DNA of 64,000 nucleotides from the NCBI GenBank assembly GCA_025060675.1, contig JANXBI010000036.1:4986-68985 (forward strand). Reading direction: 5' to 3'. Origin of the DNA: Candidatus Caldatribacterium sp. (lineage in GTDB: Bacteria > Atribacterota > Atribacteria > Atribacterales > Caldatribacteriaceae). The notes beneath the pieces were generated by a model, which saw only the letters and a program-made list of their open reading frames with translations, did not search any database and was not told the origin of the DNA. Every line of letters starts with the position of its first letter. Position 1 is the first letter of the stretch. This document shows positions 41,737 through 49,752 of this stretch, piece after piece. The position numbers and the translations under genes are program-made.

Positions 41737-42558
41737 GTGCGGAGGATTTTCGAGAAATTCACTCCTTCAGATTTCCGGTTTCTTGCGGAAACCCTCTGTC
41801 GAGGAGGGGAGGAAAAGGCCTTTTTGTCCCTGGTCACTCAAGACCACGATACCCTCAACGCTGTCCTCGAAAACGACCTTCTCTTTAACCGCGTTGCCCA
41901 GGATACTGGCCTTTTCGTCCAGGTGAGTCCTTACCTCTACTTTGAACTCCTGCTGCGGCGAGCCATCCGGGACATTGAGCGAGAATCGTACACCCTGGAG
42001 CGGATTGGGTACCGTACGGTCGTTCCCGTCTTTGACGGGAAGAAGGTCCTTGAGGTCTTTGCTCGAGATGCGCTCCGGGATTACCTTGTGGAGCTCCTTG
42101 TGTCCTTCATTCGCATCAACAACATTACCGTGTACATCCGGCGGGGTCATGGTGTCTACTTCAAGAAGACCCTCTCGGACTTTGACCTTGATCTCCTTGC
42201 CGAGCTCAGCGAGCGGGTGGATGAACCGTACCGTTTCATCTTCCTCAAGCGAGCAGGGGACATTGCGCTCTTTGTGAGTGGTATCTTCCCGGAGCAGCTT
42301 TTTGGTGAGCTCCATGCCTCCTTTGCGAAGCGTACTTGGCTTCGGAACTTCAGAGGAAGAGGCGAAGAGCTTGAAGAACGAGGTATTGCCCTCTACCGGA
42401 AGGCGAGTGAAAGCGCCGTAGCGAAAGAATACCAGCTTGATACGCTCCTTTCGTACATTGCCGAGAACTTCCGCTTCACGAAGAAACCCTTGAACGTTAT
42501 GACCGACCGGTACCTGACTTTCCGCAAGTACAACATTTTCGAGGCCCTTTTCAACTGA
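41737..42558 (+). CDS. Conserved-looking soluble protein of unknown function
   Basis: 273 residues from GTG 41737 (GAGGAG 8 bp upstream; GTG 41728 lacks spacing). Mostly helical, without membrane segments, cysteine motifs or a P-loop. Features such as YLYFELLLRRAIRDIE near residue 70 and RYLTFRKYNIFEALFN at the C-terminus look structured, but I do not recognise the family. It ends 2 bp from the converging hydF gene. Confidence 0.6.
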   Translation: MRRIFEKFTPSDFRFLAETLCRGGEEKAFLSLVTQDHDTLNAVLENDLLFNRVAQDTGLFVQVSPYLYFELLLRRAIRDIERESYTLERIGYRTVVPVFDGKKVLEVFARDALRDYLVELLVSFIRINNITVYIRRGHGVYFKKTLSDFDLDLLAELSERVDEPYRFIFLKRAGDIALFVSGIFPEQLFGELHASFAKRTWLRNFRGRGEELEERGIALYRKASESAVAKEYQLDTLLSYIAENFRFTKKPLNVMTDRYLTFRKYNIFEALFN

Positions 42559-42560
42559 AG

Positions 42561-43814
42561 CTACAGACTCCAGCGTCCCCCGATTTTCCGAAAGAGCGGC
42601 GAAATCGTCTCGTTCTTCAAAAAGGCCATCTCAGGGAAGACCTCAAGCGCCCTGGGGAAGAGGCCGTGGAGGTACGCAATGAGGACACCGTAGTTCGTTA
42701 TCGGGACCCCTACCCGGGAAGCTTCCCCAATGCGGAAGAGCATCTCCTTGGGGTTAATCATACATCCTCCGCAGTGGATGATGAGCTTGTAGTCCCAAAG
42801 AGGCACAGAGAGGGAAGGGCCAGCGATGACCTCACAGTGCACCTCAAAACCCAAGTATTGCCTGAGCCATCGGGGGATTTTCACCCGCCCAATGTCATCG
42901 GGGAGCGGGTGGTGCGTGCAAGCCTCAAGAATGAGAATCCGGTCTCCTGGTTTGAGGTGCTCAACCGCTTTCACCCCTGCGACAAATGTCTGCAAATCCC
43001 CTTTGTGACGGGCAAAGAGGATGGAGAAACTCGTTATGGGGACCGATGGAGGTACCGCCCCAGCGACTTTGTGGAAGACTTGGGAGTCGGTGACCACAAG
43101 ACGAGGTGGGTTTTTCAAGCGTTCCAGAGCTTCGCTGAGCTCTCGTTCCTTCACCACAAGGCTCATGGCATCGGCATCGAGAATCTCCCGGATGGTCTGC
43201 ACCTGGGGGAGGATGAGACGCCCTTTTGGAGCTCCCAGGTCTATGGGAACGACAAGGACAACGAGGTCTCCTGGGTGGAGGAGGTCTCGGATGAGCGGTT
43301 TTTCCTGGATGCCTCTTTGGAGGAGATGGATGAGGGTGGTTTTCAGCTCAAGGATTCCCTGGCCAGTTTTGGCGCTCGTCGGGAAAACGGGGATGTTGAA
43401 GTCTTCAGGGAGAGAAGGGGGTTCGTGCGTTTCGTCGATTTTGTTGGCGACGCCAAGCACAAGGACACCTCGTTCTCGAAGAAGAGCGAGGATTTCCCGT
43501 TCCAGGGAAAAGTCTGTCCTTCCGTCGAAGACAAGGAGAGCCACGTCACAACGTCGGAGAATCTCCAGGGATTTCTGCTTGCGGAGCTCCCCCAGGAACC
43601 CCTCATCGTCGAGCCCTGCGGTATCAATGAGCACCACTGGCCCAAAGGGTAGAAGTTCAATGGGCTTGAAAACAGGGTCGGTGGTCGTCCCAGGGACGTC
43701 GGAGACAATAGCCACCTCCTGCCCCACCAGAGCGTTGATGAGGGAGGATTTCCCCACGTTCCGCCGCCCAAATATGCCGATGTGTGGTCGGAGACTACGA
43801 GGTGTTCCCTGCAT
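42561..43814 (-). CDS. hydF: [FeFe]-hydrogenase maturation GTPase HydF
   Basis: 417 residues. Scaffold on which the H-cluster 2Fe subsite is assembled before transfer to HydA. GTPase domain GIFGRRNVGKSSLINAL with DTAGLDD and NKID; C-terminal cluster-binding domain with EACTHHPL and HCGGCMIN (His347, Cys348, Cys351). The internal ATG at 43814 gives the family N-terminus TPRSLRPHIGIFGRRN. Overlaps aspA by 20 bp. It implies an [FeFe] hydrogenase plus HydE and HydG elsewhere in the genome. Confidence 0.95.
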   Translation of the reverse strand: MQGTPRSLRPHIGIFGRRNVGKSSLINALVGQEVAIVSDVPGTTTDPVFKPIELLPFGPVVLIDTAGLDDEGFLGELRKQKSLEILRRCDVALLVFDGRTDFSLEREILALLRERGVLVLGVANKIDETHEPPSLPEDFNIPVFPTSAKTGQGILELKTTLIHLLQRGIQEKPLIRDLLHPGDLVVLVVPIDLGAPKGRLILPQVQTIREILDADAMSLVVKERELSEALERLKNPPRLVVTDSQVFHKVAGAVPPSVPITSFSILFARHKGDLQTFVAGVKAVEHLKPGDRILILEACTHHPLPDDIGRVKIPRWLRQYLGFEVHCEVIAGPSLSVPLWDYKLIIHCGGCMINPKEMLFRIGEASRVGVPITNYGVLIAYLHGLFPRALEVFPEMAFLKNETISPLFRKIGGRWSL

Positions 43815-45225
43815 CGCCTTTTCTGATTTTCCCAAGACCAGGTATTCCTGGTTTTGATAACTCGGTAGGGTCAAGAATTATTTCCAGCTCCTCTTGCGTG
43901 AAAAGCCCTTTCTCAAGGAGGACTTCTCGGAGATCCTTCCCTGTTTTGAGGCACTCTTTAACAAGCTCTGAAGTGACCTCATGCCCCAGATATGGCACAA
44001 GACACGTGGCGAACGCAAAGCTCTTCTCAAGGAGTTCCCGACACCGTGTGGTGTCTGCCTGGATGGAGGGAATGTAGCGCTCGGCAAGAACGGTACAGGC
44101 GATGCGGAGCTCTTCAATCATGGTGAGGAGGAAATAGGCAACGAAAGGCAAGAGGTGGTTGAGCTCAAGTTGCCCGCTTGAGGCGGCAAAGGAGAGTGCA
44201 AGGTCTTTCCCAAAAACGTCAAGGGCAATGCCTTCAACGTACTCGCAAAGTACCGGATTCACCTTTCCGGGCATAATGGAGGAGCCCTCTTGCAAAGGTG
44301 GAAGGAGGATTTCCCCAATACCTGCCCGTGGACCCATGGCAAGGAGTCGGAGGTCGTTGGTCATTTTCCTGAGGTTGACCGCTAAGGCTCGAAGGAGTCC
44401 CGAGACCTCGGCAAAGACATCAAGGTTTTGAGTGTTCTCGAAAGTGTTCATGGCTTTTGCCACCGGAAGGCGGGTGACCTCGTTGAGGTAAGCTATGGCT
44501 CGGGCAATGTAGCGGGGATGGGCGTTGAGACCGGTACCTACTGCTGTTCCTCCCAAGTTCACCTCTTTGAGCCGTTCTTTCACCTTCCAGAGTCGCCAGC
44601 GGTCCCGCCCTATAGCCTCGGCCCAGGCACCAAATTCCATCCCCAGCGTCACTGGGACAGCGTCTTGGAGTTCCGTGCGACCAACTTTGAGGACGGAGGC
44701 GAATTCCTTCTCCTTCTTCTGGAGGGCGTCTTGGAGCTTGACGATTGCCATCTCAAGGTCAGCCAGTTCCCATAGAGCCGCTACCCGGAGTGCGGTGGGG
44801 AAAACGTCATTTGTGGACTGGCTGAGATTGACCGTATCAAAGGGATTGACCACATCGTAGCGGCCTTTGTCGTATCCAAGGATTTCCAGGGCACGGTTCG
44901 CGATGACCTCGTTCACGTTCATGTTGAGGGAGGTGCCTGCTCCTCCCTGGAAGAGGGGAACGATGATTTCGTCGTTCCATTTCCCCTCCATACCCTCTTC
45001 GCAGGCGCGAAGGATGGCTGAGGCTATCGGTTCCTCAAGGAGACCAATGTCCCGGTTTGCCGCCGCACAGGCCCATTTGACGGCAAAGAATGCCCGGATA
45101 AGGGAAGAGGGCACGGGGACCGGGAGGGGGAAATTCTCCCGGGCCCGTGCCGCGTGGATGCCAAAGTAGCGGTCCTCGGGAACGTCGAGTTCCCCGAGAA
45201 AATCCCTTTCTCGTCGCATCGCCAT
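43795..45225 (-). CDS. aspA: Aspartate ammonia-lyase
   Basis: 476 residues. Fumarase/aspartase superfamily: GGAGTSLNMNVNEVIANRA, STNDVFPTA and the signature GSSIMPGKVNP with the catalytic serine loop. The NMNVNEVIANRA form fits aspartase better than class II fumarase. It converts aspartate to fumarate and ammonia. The ATG at 45225 overlaps the purH stop (TGATG), and ATG 45219 is an alternative. Middle gene of purH-aspA-hydF. Confidence 0.85.
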   Translation of the reverse strand: MAMRRERDFLGELDVPEDRYFGIHAARARENFPLPVPVPSSLIRAFFAVKWACAAANRDIGLLEEPIASAILRACEEGMEGKWNDEIIVPLFQGGAGTSLNMNVNEVIANRALEILGYDKGRYDVVNPFDTVNLSQSTNDVFPTALRVAALWELADLEMAIVKLQDALQKKEKEFASVLKVGRTELQDAVPVTLGMEFGAWAEAIGRDRWRLWKVKERLKEVNLGGTAVGTGLNAHPRYIARAIAYLNEVTRLPVAKAMNTFENTQNLDVFAEVSGLLRALAVNLRKMTNDLRLLAMGPRAGIGEILLPPLQEGSSIMPGKVNPVLCEYVEGIALDVFGKDLALSFAASSGQLELNHLLPFVAYFLLTMIEELRIACTVLAERYIPSIQADTTRCRELLEKSFAFATCLVPYLGHEVTSELVKECLKTGKDLREVLLEKGLFTQEELEIILDPTELSKPGIPGLGKIRKGDAGNTS

Positions 45226-46769
45226 CAGTGTCGGAAGTGCCGCATCCCCGTAAAGACCATGGCAATCCCCAGACGGTTGCAAGCGGCGATAGAATCAGCA
45301 TCGCGGATTGAGCCACCAGGCTGGATTATGGCCCGAATACCTGCTTTTCCCGCCTCTTCTACGACGTCGCTAAAGGGGAAGAAGGCGTCTGAAGCGAGCA
45401 CGGCGCCTTTTTCCCTTCCCTGGGCTTTCGCTATGGCTATCCGCAGGGCATCGATGCGGCTCATCTGCCCTGCGCCAATGCCAACCGTTCTTTCTCCCTT
45501 CGCAAGGACAATGGCGTTTGATTTCACGTACTTGGCAACGGTAAAGGCAAAGACAAGGTCGTTGAGCTCTGCAGCGGTGGGTTTTTCCTCGGTCACAAAC
45601 TGGAGTGCTTCGTTCCGGAAGAGTTCAGTGTCGTTGTCCTGGAGAAGGAAACCGCCATCGATTTTTTTCAGGTCAAAGCGTGGGGGAGGAAGGAGGGGTG
45701 CAGCAAGGATGCGAAGGTTCTTACGTTTCCTGAGGAGTTCTAAGGCCTCTGGTTCGTAAGAGGGAGCGATGAAGACCTCAAGGAAGAGGTTGCCAAAGAC
45801 CGCAACGCTTTCTTTTGTGACCGTTCGGTTCATGGCCACAATTCCACCGAAAGCCGAAACTGGGTCAGACTCCAAGGCACCCCTGGCTGCCTCGGCAAGG
45901 TCCTTGTGCATGGCAGCACCACAGGGGTTGTTGTGCTTTACGATGACCACCGCAGGGTCTTTGAACTCCCGAACAAGGCTATATGCTGCTTGAACATCGT
46001 AGAGGTTATTGAAGGAAAGCTCTTTTCCTTCGGCAAGCACCTCAAGGTGTTTGAAAAAGCCATCACCGTCCAGAGCAAGGTCCTCGTAGAGAGCGCCTCG
46101 CTGGTGGGGATTTTCGCCGTAACGGAGATCCGTTGTCTTTTTAAGGTGGATGGCAAGGTATCGAGGGAAGGTCTCTTGCGTCCAAACGGTGTCGAGGTAT
46201 GTAGCGATGGAGCTATCGTATCGGGAAGTTCGGGCAAAGGCTTCAAGAGCCCAGAGGAAAGACTTTTCTTCAGGGAAGCCGCCGTTACGTTTGAGCTCCT
46301 CAAGGAGTTCGCCGTACTGCGTGGGAGAGGAAACGACCACGACGTACTTCCAGTTTTTTGCCGCTGCCCGGAGGAGGGTCACACCCCCAATGTCGATTTC
46401 CTCAACGAGCACCTCGAGGTTCTTTTCACCCTCGGCGATTTTCCTCTCAAAGGGGTAGAGGTTACACACCACAAGGTCGATTAAGGGGATGCCATGTTTT
46501 TTGAGGTCCTCCACGTCTTCGGGTTTGTCCCGGCGGGCAAGGATGCCGCCAGCAATGACTGGGTGAAGGGTTTTTACTCTACCCCCGAGGATTTCCGGAA
46601 ATCCTGTAACTTCGGCAACCTCCCGTACCGGGATGCCAAGGTCCCGAATGTACCGTGCCGTTCCTCCTGTTGAGAGCAGCTGTACCCCCAGCTCGTGGAG
46701 GCCACGAGCGAGGTCTCCGAGGCCGGTTTTATCCGAGACGCTGAGGAGTGCGGCGCGAATTGGGATCAT
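45225..46769 (-). CDS. purH: Bifunctional AICAR formyltransferase / IMP cyclohydrolase
   Basis: 514 residues. Last two steps of IMP synthesis, consuming 10-formyl-THF. N-terminal MGS-like cyclohydrolase domain (LLSTGGTARYIRDLGIPV, GRVKTLHPVIAGGIL) and C-terminal transformylase (LRYGENPHQRGALY, VKHNNPCGAA, IQPGGSIRD). Two ATGs lie six bases apart; GAGGAGGG is correctly spaced only for the second (46769), which I choose. Confidence 0.96.
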   Translation of the reverse strand: MIPIRAALLSVSDKTGLGDLARGLHELGVQLLSTGGTARYIRDLGIPVREVAEVTGFPEILGGRVKTLHPVIAGGILARRDKPEDVEDLKKHGIPLIDLVVCNLYPFERKIAEGEKNLEVLVEEIDIGGVTLLRAAAKNWKYVVVVSSPTQYGELLEELKRNGGFPEEKSFLWALEAFARTSRYDSSIATYLDTVWTQETFPRYLAIHLKKTTDLRYGENPHQRGALYEDLALDGDGFFKHLEVLAEGKELSFNNLYDVQAAYSLVREFKDPAVVIVKHNNPCGAAMHKDLAEAARGALESDPVSAFGGIVAMNRTVTKESVAVFGNLFLEVFIAPSYEPEALELLRKRKNLRILAAPLLPPPRFDLKKIDGGFLLQDNDTELFRNEALQFVTEEKPTAAELNDLVFAFTVAKYVKSNAIVLAKGERTVGIGAGQMSRIDALRIAIAKAQGREKGAVLASDAFFPFSDVVEEAGKAGIRAIIQPGGSIRDADSIAACNRLGIAMVFTGMRHFRH

Positions 46770-46796
46770 TTCCATCCCTCCTCATTCCTTTCCTCC

Positions 46797-46825
46797 ATTG
46801 TACCCAAGGACAGGGGTCCTGAGAA
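46797..46825 (-). promoter_or_regulatory. Promoter for purH-aspA-hydF
   Basis: Minus strand: TTCTCA (46825-46820), 17-bp spacer, TACAAT (46802-46797), 27 bp before the purH ATG, leaving room for the Shine-Dalgarno. It shares the gap with the rbsK promoter on the other strand. Confidence 0.5.
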
Positions 46826-46832
46826 GGAGATG

Positions 46833-46841
46833 TGATACAAT
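46833..46841 (+). promoter_or_regulatory. Extended -10 promoter for rbsK-mgtC-hisS-aspS
   Basis: TGaTACAAT with the hexamer at 46836-46841, 34 bp before the rbsK ATG. No good -35 box. Confidence 0.45.
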
Positions 46842-46875
46842 ACCCAGGGGTTTTTAAGCGGGGCGAAAGAGGTGG

Positions 46876-47838
46876 ATGCTTGTGGGGAGAGCGAAAGTTC
46901 TTGTTATCGGAAGCCTCAACATGGACATGGTTTTGAAGGTTGAGCGGATGCCTGAGGTTGGAGAGAACCTCTTCGTTCGAGAGTTCTCCATGTTCCCGGG
47001 TGGAAAGGGCAATAATCAAGCGATAGCCTGTGCCCGTCTTGGGGCAATCGTGAGCATGATTGGGAAGGTGGGAGACGACGACTTTGGGGCGAGACTCCTT
47101 TTGAATCTTGAACAGGAGAACGTGGATTACGCTTTCGTAACGAAACAACCCCTCACCCACACGGGCCTTGCCTTTATCTTCATCGACGAGCGCGGGGAAA
47201 ACCGGATTCTCGTTGCTCCCGGAGCGAATATGAAGCTCTCTGTTCGGGATATCGAGAACGCTATGGAGCTCTTTAAGTCGTGCGATTTCCTCCTCCTTCA
47301 ACTGGAAATTCCCCATGAGGTGGTCCATCGGGCAATTGAGGTGGCCCACCGCTTTGGCATGACGGTGATTCTCAATCCTGCACCGGCGCAGGAGTTCCCT
47401 ATTGAGGTTTTGACGGCCAATGATATAATGACTCCAAACAAGTACGAAGCGGAAGTCTTGAGCGGGATTTCCATTACCCATCGTGATGATGCGGTGCGAG
47501 CGCTCCGGGTGCTTCGGAAACGCTCCCGGGCCCGTACGGTTATCACCCTTGGAGAGCAAGGGGCTATAGCGACTCTTGGGGATGAGCGCTGCGTGTACCT
47601 GCCACCTCGGAAAGTCCCCGTTGAAGACACCACCGCCGCCGGCGATGCTTTCAACGCGGGGCTTCTTGTGGGGATTGCCCAGGGTCGGAGCTTCCTTGAT
47701 GCCCTGAAGCTTGCCAACACCGCAGGGGCCATTGCCTGCACCAAAGTTGGTGCCCAGAGCGCTTTGCCCTACATGCGTGACCTGGAGCGTTTCATCGCCG
47801 AACACGGGGAAGGAGAAGTGGAGTTTCTCGATGCTTGA
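46876..47838 (+). CDS. rbsK: Ribokinase-type PfkB sugar kinase
   Basis: 320 residues. IGSLNMDMV near the start, FPGGKGNNQAIACARLG near residue 41, NPAPAQ, and the catalytic DTTAAGDAFNAGLLVG near 253 (Asp base in GD) are characteristic of ribokinase. It phosphorylates ribose or a related sugar at the expense of ATP. ATG 46876 is close to AAAGAGGTGG; GTG 46882 would have better spacing. mgtC starts inside its end (8-bp overlap). Confidence 0.8.
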   Translation: MLVGRAKVLVIGSLNMDMVLKVERMPEVGENLFVREFSMFPGGKGNNQAIACARLGAIVSMIGKVGDDDFGARLLLNLEQENVDYAFVTKQPLTHTGLAFIFIDERGENRILVAPGANMKLSVRDIENAMELFKSCDFLLLQLEIPHEVVHRAIEVAHRFGMTVILNPAPAQEFPIEVLTANDIMTPNKYEAEVLSGISITHRDDAVRALRVLRKRSRARTVITLGEQGAIATLGDERCVYLPPRKVPVEDTTAAGDAFNAGLLVGIAQGRSFLDALKLANTAGAIACTKVGAQSALPYMRDLERFIAEHGEGEVEFLDA

Positions 47839-48466
47839 GGTGACGATACTGCTCCGGCTTGTCGCTGCCTTTGTGGCAGGAGGGGTCATTGGCTGGCAGA
47901 GGGAACGGGCGGAGAAACCTGCTGGGCTGAGGACACACATTCTCGTCTGTCTTGGTTCGGCGCTCATGACTATGGTTTCGGTGTTCTTTTTCGCCTCGGA
48001 CCCTGCCCGCATTACGGCGCAGATTGTGAGTGGCATCGGGTTCCTTGGAGCAGGGACGATTTTCCGTTACGGTGCAACCGTCGCTGGTCTCACGACTGCG
48101 GCAAGTCTCTGGGCCACCTGTGGGGTGGGTATCGCCATGGGTGTGGGGATGTTCTTCTTGGGGTTTGCTGGGGTCGGCTTCATTCTCCTTGTCCTCTGGT
48201 TGTTGGAGTACTTTGAGGGGCATTTCCTGCGGACCAAGGGTGGGCATGCTCTTGAGCTTCTCCTTGAGGACGAACCGGGAGCCCTTGGCAGAGTGGGTCT
48301 CGCCCTTGGGGAGCTTGGGGTGAACATCGATGCTGCTCGGTTGCGGAAGGAGGAGGGAAAGACTCGGTGTGTGCTCTTTGTGCATGTCCCAAAGCCAAGG
48401 AATATCATAGACATAGCTTCTGCCTTGCGAAAACTCGACGTGGTGCACGACCTTGAGATTCGGTGA
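47831..48466 (+). CDS. mgtC: MgtC/SapB-family membrane protein with C-terminal ACT-like domain
   Basis: 211 residues. About four membrane segments in the first 140 residues; GGVIGWQRERAEKPAGLRTH, LGSALMT and GIGFLGAGTI are MgtC motifs. The C-terminal about 70 residues (LEDEPGALGRVGLALGELGV...) look like an ACT domain. The family is tied to Mg2+ limitation and membrane energetics rather than proven transport. Overlaps rbsK by 8 bp. Confidence 0.9.
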   Translation: MLEVTILLRLVAAFVAGGVIGWQRERAEKPAGLRTHILVCLGSALMTMVSVFFFASDPARITAQIVSGIGFLGAGTIFRYGATVAGLTTAASLWATCGVGIAMGVGMFFLGFAGVGFILLVLWLLEYFEGHFLRTKGGHALELLLEDEPGALGRVGLALGELGVNIDAARLRKEEGKTRCVLFVHVPKPRNIIDIASALRKLDVVHDLEIR

Positions 48467-48483
48467 GGAGAGGATGGTCTGGA

Positions 48484-49752
48484 GTGGAGGGCATCAAGGC
48501 ACCGCGAGGAACACGGGATATTTTAGGTGAAGAGGTGCTCCTTTGGCAGCACTTAGAGGACGTGGTGCGCAAGATAGCGCTCCTTTTCGGATACGAGGAG
48601 GTCCGCACGCCTATTTTTGAGCACACTGAGCTCTTCACCCGAGGGGTGGGAGAGGAAACGGACATCGTGCAAAAGGAGATGTACACCTTCACCGATAAGG
48701 GCGGACGGAGCCTTACCTTGCGTCCAGAGGGTACGGCACCGGTGGTGCGGGCGTACTTGGAACATGGGTTTCCTGTGCATGAACCGCGGGTGAAGTGGTA
48801 CTACATCGGTCCGATGTTCCGGTACGAACGTCCTCAGGCGGGGCGCATGCGGCAATTCCACCAGTTTGGTTTTGAAGCTTTGGGCTTTGGTGAACCGGCA
48901 TGTGATGCAGAGGTCATCCAGCTTGCCTGGACAATTTACCAGGAACTTGGTCTCTCTGACCTCTCTCTTGAGGTGAATAGCATCGGTTGCCCCCTTTGCA
49001 AGCCGCAGTACGTTGCTAAACTCCGCGAGTACCTTATGCCTCGCAGGGAGAGGCTCTGTGTAAACTGCCTGCGGCGTCTTGAGAGCAATCCTTTGCGAGT
49101 TTTGGACTGCAAAGTGGAGCGTTGCCAAGAGGTTTTTAGTGAGGAGGGTTTTCCTCGAATTCACGATTCACTCTGTACTCTGTGCCGCGAGCACGAGGAG
49201 ACGCTCTTTACCCTCCTTGAGGACCTTCGTATCCCTTTTGTTGTCAATCACCGCCTCGTCCGAGGGCTTGACTACTATACTCGCACGGTCTTTGAGGTCA
49301 AAGTGCGACACCTCGGGGCGCAGGACGCCATAGGTGGCGGGGGGAGGTATGATGGTCTTGCCCAAGCCATCGGAGGGCCCGATATTCCTGGGGTTGGTTT
49401 TGCGGCGGGGATGGAACGCATCGTTCTCCTCCTTGGGAGAGAAGCAAAGCCCACGTTGCCTTTCCGAGTGTACCTTGCACCCCAGGATGCACCTGCTGAG
49501 AGGGTGCTCCTCTCCTTGAGCCGAGAGCTTGCTGCCCAGGGTATTCCCTTTCACCTTGATTTTGCCACAAAAAGCCTCAAATACCACCTGAAACATGCTC
49601 AGAGGATGCATGTCCGATTCGTGGTGATTGTTGGCGAGAGGGAGCGAGAAGCAGGGGTTTTCGCCCTTAAGGATCTCACCTCGGGAGAGCAGGTCTCCCT
49701 CTCCCTGACAGAGCTTGTGGCGCGGCTGCGAAAGGAGCGGGAGCTATGCTGA
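48484..49752 (+). CDS. hisS: Histidyl-tRNA synthetase
   Basis: 422 residues. Class II synthetase: IKAPRGTRDIL start, motif 2 region (FRYERPQAGRMRQFHQFGFE), HisA motifs LVRGLDYYTRTVFE and GGGGRYDGL, and the C-terminal anticodon-binding domain from about residue 325. GTG 48484 is chosen because GAGGAGAGG precedes it and homologues begin at this point; GTG 48463 overlaps the mgtC stop and is less likely. Overlaps aspS by 7 bp. Confidence 0.96.
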   Translation: MEGIKAPRGTRDILGEEVLLWQHLEDVVRKIALLFGYEEVRTPIFEHTELFTRGVGEETDIVQKEMYTFTDKGGRSLTLRPEGTAPVVRAYLEHGFPVHEPRVKWYYIGPMFRYERPQAGRMRQFHQFGFEALGFGEPACDAEVIQLAWTIYQELGLSDLSLEVNSIGCPLCKPQYVAKLREYLMPRRERLCVNCLRRLESNPLRVLDCKVERCQEVFSEEGFPRIHDSLCTLCREHEETLFTLLEDLRIPFVVNHRLVRGLDYYTRTVFEVKVRHLGAQDAIGGGGRYDGLAQAIGGPDIPGVGFAAGMERIVLLLGREAKPTLPFRVYLAPQDAPAERVLLSLSRELAAQGIPFHLDFATKSLKYHLKHAQRMHVRFVVIVGEREREAGVFALKDLTSGEQVSLSLTELVARLRKERELC

